Assembly (NCBI GenBank): GCA_017644005.1
Contig: JAEPMJ010000005.1
Location: forward strand, 1 to 64,000
Direction: 5' to 3'
Origin: Rhizobiaceae bacterium
Lineage (GTDB): Bacteria > Pseudomonadota > Alphaproteobacteria > Rhizobiales > Rhizobiaceae
DNA: 64,000 nt
Both the position numbers and the translations under genes were made by a program. Under the pieces are notes generated by a model, which did no database searches, was not told the DNA's origin, and worked only from the letters and a program-made list of their open reading frames with translations. Below are positions 16,531 to 26,290 of this stretch, one piece after another. Position 1 is the first letter of the stretch. The number at the start of each line of letters is the position of its first letter.

Positions 16531-17717
16531 TGATCGCGTTTGAACATGCCCCACAGTTTGCGCAGGGGGTTTTTCTTTTCGCCGGCCTCGGCGTTAGCCG
16601 TCTGCTGGTTTTCAGCAGGCACTGGCGTTCCTGCTGCCTCAGCGACCGAATTTGCCTGTTCCCCGGTTGGCGATGTTGCGGGTTCCGGCTGTGGAGCGGC
16701 GGTGACCTGCGGTGCCGGGCGCGGCGAGGGCGCTGTCACCGCGGGCGTTTCCGGCTGCATGTTGGGCGGCAGACGCGTCACGCGTTCGCCACGCGCGCGG
16801 CGACGCGACCAGTCGGCGACCTGGGTCGCCTCACGAAAACCACCGATACTTGGCGAAGGTGCCTTGCGGCTGCTCGGTTCGCCGAGTGCGGCGGAAAACG
16901 CGGCGTTGTATTTGAGCTGATACGACTGGTAGGCGGTCTGCAGGCGCGCTGGCTGCGCCATTGGCGGGCAGGAAGCGTTGGGCGAGAACGAATGGCCTTC
17001 TTGCGGTATCGAGTTGAATACGTAGCGCCGGCCGCACACATCGACCTTCGGCGGCACTTTCGTGATCTCGAAATGATCGTAGCCTTCCTTGAGCATGGAC
17101 CAGAACTGATAGTTTGGATCATCCTGGTAGCGGGCCATGTTCTCCGCCGTCATGCGGAAAGGAAACGCCTGCACCTGGAACGCTTCCTGACCACCCCGGA
17201 AGGCATCGCGCGCAAATGCGTAGATCTGTTCCACCTGTTCGTCGCTCATCGAGTAACAGCCGGCCGACGAGCAGGCGCCATGTACCATCAGGTTGGAGCC
17301 GGTACGGCCATGGGCGCGATCGAAATTGTTCGGGTAGCCCATGTTGAAAGCGAGATGATAGCTCGATTTCGGGTTCATCTGCCAGGGTTTGATATCGTAG
17401 AAGCCCTCAGGCGCCTGGCGGTCGCCCTCGGTGAATTTGGGGCCAAGCTTGCCGGACCATTTGCAGATGTCGTAGCTGGTCGCCATCGCGTAGCGGCCGG
17501 TATCCTTCTGTTTCCAGACCTCCAGAACGCCTTCTTCCTTGAAGATGCGCAGCATGATGGGCGCGGTGGTCGTCATGCCCTTGGCGCGCATGGACTGCAC
17601 AAGGCTGGGCGGAAGTTTCTTTTCGGCTTTCGGCGAGATGTCTTCCAGCGTTTCGTTGCACCCTGCGAGTGCCAACGCCGAGACGATCACTGCTATACGC
17701 GCGAGATACGGTACCAT
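16527..17717 (-). CDS. Murein L,D-transpeptidase (YafK/YkuD type), predicted lipoprotein
   Basis: A 396-residue protein. The ATG at 17717 gives a short signal with lipobox LAGC (Cys20), so the product should be anchored as a lipoprotein. The catalytic YkuD motif reads HGACSSAGCYSM (about residues 145-156), with the nucleophilic cysteine in GCYS. Such enzymes make or break 3-3 crosslinks or attach proteins to peptidoglycan. The last 130 residues are low-complexity and rich in Pro/Ala/Thr/Gln, as in rhizobial homologues. It is translationally coupled to tusA downstream. Confidence 0.88.
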   Translation of the reverse strand: MVPYLARIAVIVSALALAGCNETLEDISPKAEKKLPPSLVQSMRAKGMTTTAPIMLRIFKEEGVLEVWKQKDTGRYAMATSYDICKWSGKLGPKFTEGDRQAPEGFYDIKPWQMNPKSSYHLAFNMGYPNNFDRAHGRTGSNLMVHGACSSAGCYSMSDEQVEQIYAFARDAFRGGQEAFQVQAFPFRMTAENMARYQDDPNYQFWSMLKEGYDHFEITKVPPKVDVCGRRYVFNSIPQEGHSFSPNASCPPMAQPARLQTAYQSYQLKYNAAFSAALGEPSSRKAPSPSIGGFREATQVADWSRRRARGERVTRLPPNMQPETPAVTAPSPRPAPQVTAAPQPEPATSPTGEQANSVAEAAGTPVPAENQQTANAEAGEKKNPLRKLWGMFKRDQ

Positions 17718-17909
17718 TGGCAAAATGCTCTGAACCCTGTCCCTCGGCGGGAGATACGCCCGCGCCGACCCTGTCTCCATCGCACTTAATGCGGTTATGC
17801 TTGAAATTTCATTACCGCAAGGCGCCGGGAGCATGCCTCACGGCATTGTCATTGAACCGATCGAGACGGCGATATTGTGGCACTTCGTGCCGGACACGCG
17901 CCGGTTTGC

Positions 17910-18860
17910 CTAGAGGTCGCGACCGATGGCGAGGAACTTTTCGCGCCGGTGTTCGCGGAAGTCGAGATCGGCGCTGGCAAGTTCCTCGAGGCTTTTGGCG
18001 ATACGGTCGCCGGTATCCGAGATCACCTTTTCCGGCGCACGGTGCGCGCCGCCCAGGGGCTCTGGAACGATCTCGTCGATGATTTTGAGGCCAAGCAGGT
18101 CCTGGGCGGTGATCTTCATATTGGTCGCCGCGTCTTTGGCCCGTGCAGTGTCGCGCCACAGGATCGACGCGGCGCCCTCGGGGGAGATGACCGAGTAAAT
18201 AGCATGCTCCAGCATCAGAACCCGGTTCGCCGTCGCAATGGCGATTGCGCCGCCCGAACCGCCCTCGCCGATGACTACGCTGACCGACGGCACCCTGAGT
18301 GCCAGGCAGGTGGAGGTCGAGCGGGCAATCGCCTCGGCCTGGCCACGCTCCTCGGCGCCTATGCCGGGATAAGCGCCCGCGGTATCGACAAGCGTGATCA
18401 GCGGGATGTTGAAACGGTCCGCCAGTTCCATGATGCGTACCGCTTTGCGGTAACCCTCGGGGCGCGCACTGCCGAAATTGTGCTTCAGGCGGCTTTTAGT
18501 GTCTGAACCCTTTTCCTGGCCGATGACCGCAACGGCCTCGCCGCGAAAACGGGCCAGGCCGCCGACGATGGCTTCGTCCTCGCCAAAGGACCGGTCGCCG
18601 GCGAGCGGGGTGAAGTCGGTTGTCAGCGCATCGATGTAGGCAAGGCAGTGCGGCCTGTCGGCGTGACGGGCTACCTGCGCCTTCTGCCAGGGAGTCAGAG
18701 CATTGTAGAGGTCGCGCAGCGCTTCCTTGGCGCGCTTCTCCAGCCGCTTGATCTCGTCGGCAACGTCGACGGCCTCACCGGCTTCGGCAAGCCGCCGCAA
18801 CTCGAGAATCTGGCCTTCGAGATCCTGAACCGGTTTTTCGAAATCCAGATAATTATACAT
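17910..18860 (-). CDS. accA: Acetyl-CoA carboxylase carboxyltransferase subunit alpha
   Basis: A 316-residue protein of the expected length beginning [15 protein letters not shown]. Its core includes [36 protein letters not shown] and [11 protein letters not shown] (oxyanion-hole glycines). With AccD it transfers the carboxyl from biotin to acetyl-CoA, giving malonyl-CoA for fatty acid synthesis. It lies downstream of xerD on the same strand, a conserved rhizobial neighbourhood. Confidence 0.97.
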   Translation of the reverse strand: MYNYLDFEKPVQDLEGQILELRRLAEAGEAVDVADEIKRLEKRAKEALRDLYNALTPWQKAQVARHADRPHCLAYIDALTTDFTPLAGDRSFGEDEAIVGGLARFRGEAVAVIGQEKGSDTKSRLKHNFGSARPEGYRKAVRIMELADRFNIPLITLVDTAGAYPGIGAEERGQAEAIARSTSTCLALRVPSVSVVIGEGGSGGAIAIATANRVLMLEHAIYSVISPEGAASILWRDTARAKDAATNMKITAQDLLGLKIIDEIVPEPLGGAHRAPEKVISDTGDRIAKSLEELASADLDFREHRREKFLAIGRDL

Positions 18861-18949
18861 GCGCTCGACAGTAGTTGATCAACGAAACTGAGACCCCGAG
18901 GGGCCAGCCGGCGACGGCTGGACCATGGCCTGACATAACGATCACAGAC

Positions 18950-19873
18950 CTAGTCGGCAAGCGGATGGTGCTGGTTGACGAGGTCGATCAGTCGCTTTTC
19001 GAGCACATGGGTGTAGATTTGCGTGGTCGAAATGTCGGAATGACCCAGCAATTGCTGGACGACGCGTAGGTCGGCGCCATTCTGCAGCAGGTGGCTGGCG
19101 AATGCATGGCGCAGCACGTGCGGGGAAATGCTGGCCGCCGAAATGCCGGCACGGGCGGCAAGCGCTTTCAGTTCGCGGGCAAAAACCTGTCGAGGCAAAT
19201 GCCCGCTCTCGGAAGATGACGGGAAGAGGAAGGGGCTTTGAGCGAGCGCCGGGTTGGCGTTTCTGGCTTCGAGCCAGCGCTTCATTGCTTCCCTTGCGCG
19301 AATGGAAAGCGGTACCAGCCTCTCCTTGTTGCCCTTGCCGGTGACGGTGAAATAACGGTCATCGCGTTTGGCGACCGAAAGCGGCAGACTCACCAGTTCG
19401 GAAACCCGCAGTCCCGTTGCGTAGAGTACTTCGGTAAGCGCATGCAGCCTCAGTGCCGATTCAGGGTCTATACCAGGCGGCGGTGCTGCGGCCTCATGTT
19501 CCGCGCATCTAATCAGCGCATCGACGTCTGCCTCGCTCAACGTTTTCGGAAGTGCCTGGGCGCGGCGGGGGCTGTCCAGGGTGGATGTCGGGTCGTCGCC
19601 GCGCAGGCCCTCGGAAAACAGGAATTTGTAGAACTGGCGCAGCGTGGAAAGTTTGCGCGCCTGGGTGGAGGCCGCCATGCCGCGTGCGCCAAGTCTGTGC
19701 ACGTGCTGGCGCACCGCCGTTGCCGGTGCCGACGCGATGCCGCCCCAGGTACCGGAGAGCGTTTCCGCCGCTTCCTCCAGATCGCGGCGGTAGGCGGCGA
19801 GCGTGTTCTGGCTGGCACCGCGCTCGGCGCTCATCATTTCCAGAAAGGCTTCTATGCGTGAGGCGTCGCGCAT
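18950..19873 (-). CDS. xerD: Site-specific tyrosine recombinase XerD
   Basis: A 307-residue recombinase. The N-terminal SAM-like DNA-binding domain ([21 protein letters not shown]) is followed by the catalytic domain with [15 protein letters not shown] (Arg), [12 protein letters not shown] (His-x-x-Arg), [15 protein letters not shown] (His and the nucleophile Tyr). With XerC it resolves chromosome dimers at dif. A partner XerC-like gene lies 17 kb away at 36804. The small membrane-protein gene 8 bases upstream probably shares its transcript. Confidence 0.93.
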   Translation of the reverse strand: MRDASRIEAFLEMMSAERGASQNTLAAYRRDLEEAAETLSGTWGGIASAPATAVRQHVHRLGARGMAASTQARKLSTLRQFYKFLFSEGLRGDDPTSTLDSPRRAQALPKTLSEADVDALIRCAEHEAAAPPPGIDPESALRLHALTEVLYATGLRVSELVSLPLSVAKRDDRYFTVTGKGNKERLVPLSIRAREAMKRWLEARNANPALAQSPFLFPSSSESGHLPRQVFARELKALAARAGISAASISPHVLRHAFASHLLQNGADLRVVQQLLGHSDISTTQIYTHVLEKRLIDLVNQHHPLAD

Positions 19874-19881
19874 GGCCGCTT

Positions 19882-20025
19882 CTAACGGTTGATCCGCTCC
19901 GGCGGAACACGCACCGATATCTCGCCTACATTGGGCTTCACGTAGGTCGCCAGCGCGAACATGCCACCATAGATCACGCCGATGATGATGGCGATGACAA
20001 CAAGGAGGCGGAAAAGGGTCGGCAT
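19882..20025 (-). CDS. Small single-pass membrane protein, conserved-looking
   Basis: A 47-residue product starting [10 protein letters not shown] with one strong membrane helix (about residues 5-27) and a short polar tail ending PPERINR. The ATG at 20025 removes an unlikely 20-residue leader. It sits 8 bases before xerD and is divergent from aroK. I recognise the pattern as a common rhizobial small membrane protein but know no function. Confidence 0.65.
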   Translation of the reverse strand: MPTLFRLLVVIAIIIGVIYGGMFALATYVKPNVGEISVRVPPERINR

Positions 20026-20184
20026 AAGGCGAAAGTCTTCTCGAAGCGGCGCCGGCAAGCCGTTATGGGACGCCAATGGCGTCATTGCAAGCCGCCGTCG
20101 CCGTGCGCAGGTTTACGGCATTGCGCCGGTTCGGCTTGACGATTGCAGGCTTTTCATGTCGAAACCGCGGCCAAGGGCCGAACC

Positions 20185-20769
20185 ATGACAAACTCCAATA
20201 CGACATTGAGGGGCGCGGCGACGCAACTGCGTCAACTGCTCGGCGAGCGGGTGATCGTGTTCGTGGGCCTGATGGGCGCCGGCAAAACAGCCATCGGGCG
20301 GCGTGTCTCGCAACTCGCCGGTATGCCGTTCGCCGACAGCGACCATGAAATCGAGCAGGCGTCGCGCATGAGCGTTGCCGATCTGTTCGAGGCCTATGGC
20401 GAGGCGGAATTCCGCGCGCTCGAGCAACGTGTCATCACACGGCTTCTGCAAGAGCGGCCGGCCGTCATCTCGACCGGTGGCGGCGCTTTCATGAATGACG
20501 AGACGCGGGCGGCGATTTCGCAGGCGGGCGTCTCGGTATGGCTCAAGGCGGACATTGATGTCCTCATGACCCGGGTGATGAGAAAACAAACCAGGCCGCT
20601 GCTCAAGACAGGTAATCCGCGCGCAGTCATGGAAAGCCTCATGGAAGCGCGCTATCCGGTCTACGCATTGGCCGACGTGACCGTAAACACGCGCGACGAC
20701 AGGCGCGAAGTCATCGCCGACGAAGTGATGGCAGCACTTGTGGCGCATCTGAACGAAAAGAACACATGA
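20185..20769 (+). CDS. aroK: Shikimate kinase
   Basis: A 194-residue kinase with P-loop GLMGAGKTAIGRR, the shikimate-binding DSDHEIE, GEAEFRALE and STGGGAF motifs, and RPLL in the lid. It phosphorylates shikimate at O3 in aromatic amino acid synthesis. The ATG at 20185 (MTNSNTT) is preferred to a start 42 bases upstream. Its stop overlaps the aroB start (ATGA), so aroK-aroB-CorC form one operon. Confidence 0.95.
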   Translation: MTNSNTTLRGAATQLRQLLGERVIVFVGLMGAGKTAIGRRVSQLAGMPFADSDHEIEQASRMSVADLFEAYGEAEFRALEQRVITRLLQERPAVISTGGGAFMNDETRAAISQAGVSVWLKADIDVLMTRVMRKQTRPLLKTGNPRAVMESLMEARYPVYALADVTVNTRDDRREVIADEVMAALVAHLNEKNT

Positions 20770-21899
20770 AGACTTCAGCCGAACCAGATGACGCACAGAT
20801 CGTTCGGGTGGGACTTGGCGAGAGGGCCTATGACATTGTCATCAGCCATGGCCTCATCGCGCAGGCGGGCGCGCGCATATCGGGCGCGTTTTCCGGTGCT
20901 CGCGTCGCCATCGTGACCGACAAGAATGTCGCAGCGCACCATCTCGCGACCCTTGAAGCCAGTCTTGCCGGCGCCGGTCTGGAGCACGCAACCGTTGTTA
21001 TGGAGCCGGGGGAGCGCACGAAGAGCTTCGCTGCGCTTCAGCATGTCGTTGACGCCGTGCTGGCGGCGCGCCTCGAGCGCGGCGATCTGGTGGTTGCCCT
21101 CGGCGGGGGAGTGATCGGCGATCTTGCAGGTTTCGCCGCGGCAATCGTGCGGCGCGGCATGCGCTTCGTACAGATGCCGACATCGCTGCTGGCACAGGTC
21201 GATTCGTCCGTCGGCGGCAAGACCGGCGTCAACAGCACCCATGGCAAGAACCTTGTCGGTGCGTTTCACCAGCCAAGCCTGGTGCTTTCCGATACCGGCG
21301 CACTCGATACGCTGTCGGAACGCGAGTTCCGCGCCGGCTATGCCGAGGTCATCAAATACGGCCTCATAGACCGACCGGCGTTCTTCGCCTGGCTGGAGAA
21401 AAACTGGGTCGAGGTATTTTCTGGCGGACCCGCCCGCACCGAAGCGATCGCCGAATCCTGCCGGGCCAAGGCCGAGGTGGTGGCGCGCGACGAGCTCGAG
21501 ACCGGCGACCGAGCTCTGCTCAATCTCGGCCATACATTCGGCCATGCGCTGGAGGCGGCCACCGGGTATGACAGCGCGCGTCTGGTGCATGGCGAGGGCG
21601 TTGCCATCGGCATGGCGCTGGCGCACCGGTTTTCGGCGCGCATGAACCTCGCAAGCCCTGACGACGCGAACCGTGTCGAAGCGCATCTGAAGGCGGTCGG
21701 CCTGCCCTACCGGCTCGACCAGATACAAGGCGAACTGCCTGGCGCGGACGGCCTGATGGACTATATTCGCCAGGACAAGAAAGTGTCGCGCGGCGCGCTC
21801 ACATTCATCCTGACAAGGGGTGTGGGCCAGGCATTCGTCTCCAGGGACGTGCCCGCGGCCGAAGTAAGATCGTTTCTCGCAGAGCAAATCGGACGATGA
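20766..21899 (+). CDS. aroB: 3-Dehydroquinate synthase
   Basis: A 377-residue NAD- and metal-dependent enzyme converting DAHP to 3-dehydroquinate. Visible motifs: EPGERTKSF, ALGGGVIGDLAGFAAA (NAD loop), PTSLLAQVDSSVGGKTGVN, the metal ligands in AEVIKYG and LGHTFGHALE, and RQDKK. It overlaps aroK and the downstream CorC-like gene, both by ATGA. Confidence 0.97.
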   Translation: MKTSAEPDDAQIVRVGLGERAYDIVISHGLIAQAGARISGAFSGARVAIVTDKNVAAHHLATLEASLAGAGLEHATVVMEPGERTKSFAALQHVVDAVLAARLERGDLVVALGGGVIGDLAGFAAAIVRRGMRFVQMPTSLLAQVDSSVGGKTGVNSTHGKNLVGAFHQPSLVLSDTGALDTLSEREFRAGYAEVIKYGLIDRPAFFAWLEKNWVEVFSGGPARTEAIAESCRAKAEVVARDELETGDRALLNLGHTFGHALEAATGYDSARLVHGEGVAIGMALAHRFSARMNLASPDDANRVEAHLKAVGLPYRLDQIQGELPGADGLMDYIRQDKKVSRGALTFILTRGVGQAFVSRDVPAAEVRSFLAEQIGR

Positions 21900-23164
21900 C
21901 ACCGGAATTCTGGATTACCTCCGGCGCTGTATTGGCGCTGATCGTGCTGTCCTTCCTTTTCTCGGGCACCGAGACCTCGATGACAGGCGCGTCGCGCGCC
22001 CGGCTTCACTCACTAGCGCAAGGCGGCGATGACCGCGCATCGCTGGTGGAGCGGCTGATCGAACGCCGCGACCGGCTGGTGGGTGCGCTTTTGATCGGCA
22101 ACAACCTGGTCAATATCCTCGCCTCCGCCCTGGCCACCAGCGTGCTGCTCAAGCTCTTCGGCGACGCGGGCGTGATCTACGCCACCATCGGCATGACCGT
22201 GCTTCTGGTCATCTTCGCGGAAATCCTGCCCAAATCATGGGCGCTGTCGCGGCCGGAGGGCTTTTCGCTGGCGGTGTCGCCTTTCGCGCGATTTGTGGTG
22301 TTTCTGTTCGGTGGCCTGTCAACCGCGGTGAACTGGATCGTGCGGCGCCTGCTGGCATTGTTCGGGGTCAATCTCCTGCAGGGCGATTCCATGCTGTCGG
22401 CGCATGAGGAGCTGCGCGGCACGGTGGCCGTACTGCATCGCGAAGGGGCGTTCATCAAACAGGACCGAGATCGGCTCGGCGGCCTGCTCGACCTGCACGA
22501 CCTGGAAGTCTCCGATGTGATGGTACACCGCACGGCAATGCGGTCGCTGAACGCCGACGACCCGCCGCAGGATATCGTCGCCGAAATCCTGCAGAGCCCG
22601 CATACGCGCATGCCGCTATGGCGCGGATCACTCGACAACATCGTTGGCATCATTCACGCAAAGGACCTGCTGCGCGCATTGCACGACGTGGACAATGACC
22701 CGGCCCGCGTCGACATCATGAAGATCGCGGCCAAACCGTGGTTTGTGCCCGACACCACCAGCCTGAAGGACCAGCTCAATGCATTCCTGCGGCGCAAGGC
22801 GCATTTCGCCGTCGTGGTCGACGAATATGGCGAGGTCGAGGGGCTGGTGACGCTGGAAGACATCATCGAGGAGATCGTCGGTGAAATCGCTGACGAGCAC
22901 GATGTCGATATTCAGGGCGTGAAGCAGGAGGCCGACGGCTCCGTCGTGGTGGACGGCTCGGTGCCGATCCGCGACCTCAACCGGGCGCTGGACTGGAACC
23001 TGCCCGACGAGGAGGCGACCACGGTTGCCGGCCTTGTCATCCACGAAACCCAGTCGATTCCCGAGGAAAAGCAGGCTTTTACGTTCCACGGCAAGCGTTT
23101 TGTGGTGCTCAAGCGCGAGCGAAACCGCATAACCAGGCTGCGAATCAAGGCACTCGACGGTTAG
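21896..23164 (+). CDS. HlyC/CorC-family protein: CNNM membrane domain, CBS pair, CorC_HlyC domain
   Basis: A 422-residue protein. Residues 1-190 form a CNNM/DUF21 domain with several membrane helices (SGTETSMTGASRARL is typical). Two CBS domains follow (VMVHRTAMRSL...PHTRMPLW and VVVDEYGEVEGLVTLEDIIEEIVGEI), then a CorC_HlyC transporter-associated domain. Homologues are linked to magnesium or cobalt efflux and ion homeostasis. It follows aroB in an order conserved in rhizobia. Its 3' end overlaps the convergent GGDEF gene by 4 bases. Confidence 0.9.
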   Translation: MTPEFWITSGAVLALIVLSFLFSGTETSMTGASRARLHSLAQGGDDRASLVERLIERRDRLVGALLIGNNLVNILASALATSVLLKLFGDAGVIYATIGMTVLLVIFAEILPKSWALSRPEGFSLAVSPFARFVVFLFGGLSTAVNWIVRRLLALFGVNLLQGDSMLSAHEELRGTVAVLHREGAFIKQDRDRLGGLLDLHDLEVSDVMVHRTAMRSLNADDPPQDIVAEILQSPHTRMPLWRGSLDNIVGIIHAKDLLRALHDVDNDPARVDIMKIAAKPWFVPDTTSLKDQLNAFLRRKAHFAVVVDEYGEVEGLVTLEDIIEEIVGEIADEHDVDIQGVKQEADGSVVVDGSVPIRDLNRALDWNLPDEEATTVAGLVIHETQSIPEEKQAFTFHGKRFVVLKRERNRITRLRIKALDG

Positions 23165-24354
23165 GCACTGGCCTTTCGTGCATTGCGATGCGTCTGCGCG
23201 GGGGCGGCGACCTCGACACGGTCGCGCCCCTTTCGCTTGGCCGCATAGAGGGCAGCGTCGGCACGCTCCTGAAACTCGAATGCCGCTTCGCCTGGCGTCA
23301 GCTGGGCGATTCCGAAACTCGCCGTGTAGCGGGTCTGCGGCGACATTTGCTCAATTTCCTGGAGGGCGAATGCGGAGCGCACATTTTCAGCAAAGAGACG
23401 TGCGGTCCTCAGGTCGGACCCGGCCAGCAGGATGGCGAACTCCTCGCCGCCGATGCGCGCTGCCGACCGCGGATCCGTAATGCAGTCCTTCAGCAACCGC
23501 GAAAACGCAACGATCACCCGGTCACCGGCGGCGTGGCCATAGGTATCGTTGACAGCCTTGAAGCGGTCGAGATCGCCAATCACCAGCGAAACGGGCAAGC
23601 CCGTTTCGGCAGCGTTGCGCATGCATTCGTCGAGATAGGCCTCGAAGCCGCGGCGATTGAGCAGCCCCGACAGCTTGTCGGTCATCGATTGCCTGGTGAA
23701 GTCGGCCATTACGTCGCGAATCAGGATAGCAAGCAGCAGCAGTGCAACAGCCACTCCAAGGACCGTGCCGCTAGTTTGGGAGATCATTGCGTAGTCGGTG
23801 CCGAGATAGCTCTCCGAACTCCGGCCAGCGCCCCCGCTCAACGTGGCCGCGAACGGTTTGGCAAGATAGTGCAGCGCGGAGAGTGAGAGCATGACCGCCA
23901 AGGCCTTGCCAGCCATGCCCGGTCGCGACCAGCGCAGGGCTATCCAGGCACCAAGGGCCTGAAGCAGAAAATAGGGCGTCTGATAGAGCAGCAGCCGAGT
24001 GAACGATTCGCGTGCCATGTCGTCGATCGCCAGCCGCAGAAGCAGTGCGCCAAATGCGATTGCCGCTACCGCCTTCCATGGCGGGTTCCGGTCGTGAAGA
24101 TGCGCGATTCCGCGCGTAAATGCCGCCAGCGCAGCGACAAAGGCCATATAGGCTGCGACGCGCAGTAATATCGAAGGTGCCGCGGCGGCAACCACAAATT
24201 CGAGCAGAAAATTGAGCATGCCGAAGGCGAAGCTGGCGGCAAACCAGCGGGCCGACACGCGGGCAAGATCATAAACGGCAACCACAAGAAATGCGGCGGC
24301 GAACAAGCCGGCCACACTGAGATTGATCGCAAGAATGAAACCGGCGCCGCTCAT
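23161..24354 (-). CDS. Membrane-bound diguanylate cyclase (GGDEF domain)
   Basis: A 397-residue protein. The N-terminal half (about 1-215) has six or so hydrophobic segments, resembling integral membrane sensory domains. The C-terminal GGDEF domain starts near SMTDKLSGLLNRRGFEAYL and contains DLDRFKAVND and active-site GGEEF, so it should make cyclic di-GMP. The RxxD inhibitory site normally five residues before GGEEF is absent (the sequence there is TDPRSAARI), so product inhibition through that site is not expected. The first ATG is at 24354; a TTG at 24375 is possible. Confidence 0.88.
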   Translation of the reverse strand: MSGAGFILAINLSVAGLFAAAFLVVAVYDLARVSARWFAASFAFGMLNFLLEFVVAAAAPSILLRVAAYMAFVAALAAFTRGIAHLHDRNPPWKAVAAIAFGALLLRLAIDDMARESFTRLLLYQTPYFLLQALGAWIALRWSRPGMAGKALAVMLSLSALHYLAKPFAATLSGGAGRSSESYLGTDYAMISQTSGTVLGVAVALLLLAILIRDVMADFTRQSMTDKLSGLLNRRGFEAYLDECMRNAAETGLPVSLVIGDLDRFKAVNDTYGHAAGDRVIVAFSRLLKDCITDPRSAARIGGEEFAILLAGSDLRTARLFAENVRSAFALQEIEQMSPQTRYTASFGIAQLTPGEAAFEFQERADAALYAAKRKGRDRVEVAAPAQTHRNARKASA

Positions 24355-24488
24355 GTCAGGTGCCGAGTTTGGCAAAGCCCTTTCAACAACTGGTTAAGTG
24401 CGGGTTGCATTCGATGCAGATCGCACCCAGGCCGATTGTCGACCGGGCGGCAGTTCCATCCGGACCCCAGGCGTTCTAAAGCAAGTCC

Positions 24489-25436
24489 ATGCTGGCAATT
24501 CTCGTCACCGTCGCGCCGGTCTTTGTACTTATCCTCGTTGGCTATGCCGGCGTGCGGTCCGGTTACCTGCCGCCTGCCGTTGTCGACGCTCTCAACGCTT
24601 ATGCTGTCAAGATCGCAGTGCCGGTGCTGCTGTTTCGCGCTTTGGAGCGGCTCGATCTTGCGGCAGCGTTTTCGCCGCAACTGCTGGCGGCGTTCTACGT
24701 CGGCGCCTTTGCCTGTTTCGCGATCGGCATTCTTGCCGCGCGTCGCATCTTCAAACGCCGTCCAGGCGAAGCGGTTGCGGTTGGCTTTGCCGCAATGTTC
24801 TCGAACACCGTGCTTCTGGGCATTGCGATCCTTGAGCGCTCGCAAGGAACCGAGCCGCTGACGGCCGCCTTCGGCATCATCGCCTTCCACGCGCCGCTGA
24901 TTTACGCAGTCGGCATCCTGACGATGGAATTCATGCGCCGCGATGGACGATCCTTCGGCAGCACTCTCGGTGTCGCCGGCCGCTCAATGCTCGCCAATCC
25001 GCTGATGATCGGCATACTGGCCGGCGCAGCGGTAAACGTGACGGGCCATTGGCTGCCGGAACCGGCGATGCAGACGATCGACATGATTGCGAGCACCGCC
25101 ATCCCGGTAGCACTTGTCGGCATCGGCGCGTCGATGACGCGGTACCGACTTGGCGCCGGCTTCGGTGAAGCGGGCACAGTGGCGGCGGTGTCGCTGATCG
25201 TGCACCCGGCAATTACGTTCATGCTGGCGCACCACGTGTTCGTGCTTGAGCCGGATATGCAGCGCGCGGCGGTGATTCTGGCTGCGATGCCGCCCGGCAT
25301 GAACATCTATCTGTTCGCGGTCATGTATGACCGGGCGGTCAACCTCGCCGCGTCGGCCTTCCTGCTTGCGACGACGTTATCCGTATTCACCGCCACGTTC
25401 TGGATCTACGTGCTCGATCACGTCGTGCTCGGCTAG
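24489..25436 (+). CDS. AEC-family transporter (auxin efflux carrier / malonate permease-like)
   Basis: A 315-residue protein with about ten membrane helices in two halves, the pattern of the AEC/MleP family: VFVLILVGYAGVRSGYLP at the start and the helix pair ATTLSVFTATFWIYVLDHV at the end. PLMIGILAGAAVN and AMPPGMNIYLFAVMYD are family-like. The substrate, probably an organic acid, is not predictable. It is monocistronic and convergent with the XRE/DUF2975 pair. Confidence 0.87.
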   Translation: MLAILVTVAPVFVLILVGYAGVRSGYLPPAVVDALNAYAVKIAVPVLLFRALERLDLAAAFSPQLLAAFYVGAFACFAIGILAARRIFKRRPGEAVAVGFAAMFSNTVLLGIAILERSQGTEPLTAAFGIIAFHAPLIYAVGILTMEFMRRDGRSFGSTLGVAGRSMLANPLMIGILAGAAVNVTGHWLPEPAMQTIDMIASTAIPVALVGIGASMTRYRLGAGFGEAGTVAAVSLIVHPAITFMLAHHVFVLEPDMQRAAVILAAMPPGMNIYLFAVMYDRAVNLAASAFLLATTLSVFTATFWIYVLDHVVLG

Positions 25437-25451
25437 GGTTGCTGTAACGGT

Positions 25452-25661
25452 TCATTCGTCCGGCCGGTACTCCAGGATGTCGCCCGGCTGACAGTCCAGT
25501 GCTGCGCAAATCCGTTCCAGTGTTTCGAAGCGGACACCACGTACCTTGCCCGATTTGAGCAGCGAGACGTTCTGCTCGGTGATGCCTATGTGCTCCGCGA
25601 GCTCCTTGGAGCGCATCTTGCGCCGCGCCAGCATGACATCAAGATTGACAATGATAGCCAT
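25452..25661 (-). CDS. Small XRE-family regulator (Cro/CI HTH)
   Basis: A 69-residue single-domain HTH_26-type regulator: NLDVMLARRKMRSKELAEHIG, then ITEQNVSLLKSGKVRGVRF and the tail CAALDCQPGDILEY. The start overlaps the DUF2975 gene stop (TGATG), so the two are coupled. This regulator/DUF2975 pairing is widespread and probably autoregulated. Confidence 0.9.
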   Translation of the reverse strand: MAIIVNLDVMLARRKMRSKELAEHIGITEQNVSLLKSGKVRGVRFETLERICAALDCQPGDILEYRPDE

Positions 25662-26209
25662 CACACGATTGCCTTCTGGTCGTCGCGGATTTCGGCTGCG
25701 AGCGCGAGAATCCTGCTGGTCATGAACATGATCGCGGCGATCAGCAGCGCCAGAAGGTGCGTCGAGCCGACACCGATCGCCAGTTCGCGCTCGCCGGGAG
25801 GATTGCCAAGTGTCAGCGCCACCGTCCCTATCGGCGTAGCCAGGAAGGACACGATGGCTGCTGCAAGAAAGCCGACGCTGCCGCGCTGCATCCAGCCGGC
25901 GGCAGCGCGGCTCAGCGGTTCATCCTGCGCGAGTTCTCCGAACATGCGCCATACGCACCAGACCGCGTAGAGCAGGATCGCAAACTGCACCGCGAACAAA
26001 ACCATCAGCACCACCGTAGAGGAGGCCGTGAGGTTGTAAGCGGCGCCGGTCCCGACCGCGTTTCCGGCGAGTTCGCGGAAAGTCTCGGGCGCGACTATGG
26101 CCGAGCCGAGCATGAAAGCGCCGGCTAATGCGAGGGCTGCGCCGCCGATCGTCACCGCGGCGCGCATGCGGCGGCTCAATCGGCGCACCCGTTCAAATTC
26201 TCTGGACAT
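25661..26209 (-). CDS. DUF2975-domain membrane protein
   Basis: About 182 residues from the ATG at 26209, which has GGAG 8 bases upstream. It has four hydrophobic helices; the arrangement VLMVLFAVQFAILLYAVWCVWRMFGELAQDEPLSRAA before helix 3 is typical of DUF2975. The gene is coupled to the small XRE regulator downstream. The role is unknown; partner regulators of this type often govern the membrane protein itself. Confidence 0.83.
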   Translation of the reverse strand: MSREFERVRRLSRRMRAAVTIGGAALALAGAFMLGSAIVAPETFRELAGNAVGTGAAYNLTASSTVVLMVLFAVQFAILLYAVWCVWRMFGELAQDEPLSRAAAGWMQRGSVGFLAAAIVSFLATPIGTVALTLGNPPGERELAIGVGSTHLLALLIAAIMFMTSRILALAAEIRDDQKAIV

Positions 26210-26290
26210 TATTTTTTCTCCATTGGCCTTGTATTTCTTAACGTAAAACAATAATTGATCGCCGTCTAGCATTAATTGAAAGAGGGTCAA

